Positions 5,941 through 6,888 of a DNA stretch of 6,888 nt are shown here, piece after piece. This DNA comes from Betaproteobacteria bacterium (GTDB lineage Bacteria > Pseudomonadota > Gammaproteobacteria > Burkholderiales > Burkholderiaceae_D), in contig JAATFN010000067.1 in NCBI GenBank assembly GCA_015655165.1, forward strand, positions 1-6,888. The letters run 5' to 3'. The notes under the pieces are model-generated. The model was given only the letters and a program-made list of their open reading frames with translations, did not search any database and was not told the DNA's origin. Both the position numbers and the translations under genes were made by a program. Positions within the stretch are counted from its first letter, which is position 1. Each line of letters opens with the position of its first letter.

Positions 5941-6888
5941 TTATTCAATCAACGCCAACGTCCCTCCCGAATCCACAAAGGTCCCGACGCCTACCAATGC
6001 CTGGATTGTACCTGTACGGTGTGCTGTAACCTGCATTTCCATTTTCATGGCTTCCATGACAGCCACAGCATCCCCTTCGGCAACCATGTCGCCTTCTTTT
6101 ACTTGCCATGCCAAGACCGTACCTGTAATTGGTGCGGCAACTTCATTGGCAGTGGCAACCGATGCCACACTGGTTTGATTAGGTACACCAGACACGCCGG
6201 CAACTGCACCCAGACCACTAAACAACGCAGCAGGCAAACCCAATTCGGGACGTTGGCCATCGACTTCAATAAAGGTACGTATTACTTTTTCTTCTGCAAC
6301 TGGCTCGATACGCGGCGCAATGGTGATCTGATTGGCAAACTCTGTTTCAATCCAGCGGGTATGTACACCAAAGCGATCATCGGATGTGAAGTCACTATGC
6401 GCCATGACAGCAATATGAAACGGTAACACAGATGCAACACCTTCGATATTGAATTCCTTCAAGGCACGGCGTGCACGTGCAATTGCTTGAGAACGTGTTG
6501 CGCCCGTCACAATCAGTTTTGCCATTAAAGAGTCAAATGTCCCTGGAATAGTCGAGCCTGCTGCCACACAGGTGTCCAGTCGTACACCAGGGCCTGATGG
6601 CGCATCGAATGCGGTAATCTTGCCAGGTGTCGGCAAGAAGCCCTTACCGGCATCTTCCGCATTGATCCGGAATTCAAAGGCGTGGCCACGTGGCATAGGC
6701 GTATCCGTAAAACGTAAGGGCAATCCTTCGGCAATCCGCAGTTGTTCGATCACCAGATCCACACCGGCTGTTTCTTCAGTGACAGGATGCTCGACCTGCA
6801 AGCGTGTATTGACTTCCAAAAACGAAATTGTGCCATCTGCACTCAACAAGAATTCGACAGTGCCTGCGCCGACATAACCTGCGGCCAG
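5941..6888 (-). CDS. Acyl-CoA carboxylase alpha subunit (biotin carboxylase + biotin carrier), C-terminal part
   Basis: The frame is open to the right edge, so the N-terminal part of the gene lies outside; 315 residues are visible. They begin inside the ATP-grasp domain with the biotin carboxylase signature EVNTRLQVEHPVTE (25-38), where E25, N27, R29 and E33 match the metal-binding and catalytic residues E288, N290, R292 and E296 of E. coli AccC. The biotin carboxylase C-terminal domain follows (RGHAFEFRINAED at 67-79, R74 equivalent to R338; FDSLMAKLIVTG at 118-129). A linker, then a biotinyl/lipoyl-attachment domain (about 250-315), has the site EAMKM with K282 as the biotinylated lysine (codon 6043-6045). 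The enzyme carboxylates biotin with ATP and bicarbonate and passes the carboxyl group to a separate beta subunit acting on acetyl-, propionyl- or a similar acyl-CoA. VHTRWIETEF (175-184) recalls actinobacterial AccA3-type subunits. The acyl substrate cannot be decided from this part. No clear terminator lies between its stop and the tRNA promoter. Confidence 0.92.
   Translation of the reverse strand: MAAGYVGAGTVEFLLSADGTISFLEVNTRLQVEHPVTEETAGVDLVIEQLRIAEGLPLRFTDTPMPRGHAFEFRINAEDAGKGFLPTPGKITAFDAPSGPGVRLDTCVAAGSTIPGTFDSLMAKLIVTGATRSQAIARARRALKEFNIEGVASVLPFHIAVMAHSDFTSDDRFGVHTRWIETEFANQITIAPRIEPVAEEKVIRTFIEVDGQRPELGLPAALFSGLGAVAGVSGVPNQTSVASVATANEVAAPITGTVLAWQVKEGDMVAEGDAVAVMEAMKMEMQVTAHRTGTIQALVGVGTFVDSGGTLALIE

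Noticed and set aside
6019..6877. Plus-strand frames opposite the carboxylase
   Set aside because: The minus frame carries the biotin carboxylase and biotin-attachment motifs; the plus frames are low-complexity shadows rich in Cys, His and Phe.

Overview
The window looks like chromosomal DNA of a proteobacterium with a moderate, somewhat AT-leaning base composition. A betaproteobacterium of the Burkholderiales/Oxalobacteraceae type is my best guess. It rests on a Tat-exported PhoX, a fused biotin carboxylase/BCCP subunit and a proteobacterial-style tRNA-Ser with encoded CCA, so the placement is weak. No insertion sequence, CRISPR array or prophage gene is visible.

Layout from left to right. 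Positions 1-233 hold no gene; they contain a probable terminator for the leftward phoX gene. Positions 234-2186 (minus) encode a PhoX-type alkaline phosphatase with a twin-arginine signal. Its 288-base upstream gap contains a good candidate Pho box. Positions 2475-3824 (minus) encode an unusual single protein: an ECF-sigma-like N-terminal half fused to an anti-sigma-like C-terminal half with one transmembrane segment. A 289-base divergent spacer follows. Positions 4114-5595 (plus) encode an AlbA_2 (Schlafen-like)/GHKL-type ATP-binding protein with a winged-helix C-terminus, which carries four perfect 12-base repeats (QPES x4) in its linker. A palindromic terminator at 5712-5741 lies between this gene and a convergent tRNA-Ser(CGA) gene (5749-5838, minus), which has its own promoter. 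The right edge (5941-6888, minus) is the C-terminal part of an acyl-CoA carboxylase alpha subunit that continues out of the window.

The genes do not form one obvious pathway. PhoX serves phosphate scavenging outside the cytoplasmic membrane. The fused sigma/anti-sigma protein looks like a self-contained membrane-tethered transcription regulator whose targets cannot be read from this window. The AlbA_2 protein sits alone, next to a tRNA 3' end, a position where accessory genes often lie. The carboxylase belongs to central acyl-CoA metabolism. The sigma/anti-sigma fusion and the repeat-bearing linker of the AlbA_2 protein are the two points most worth following up.
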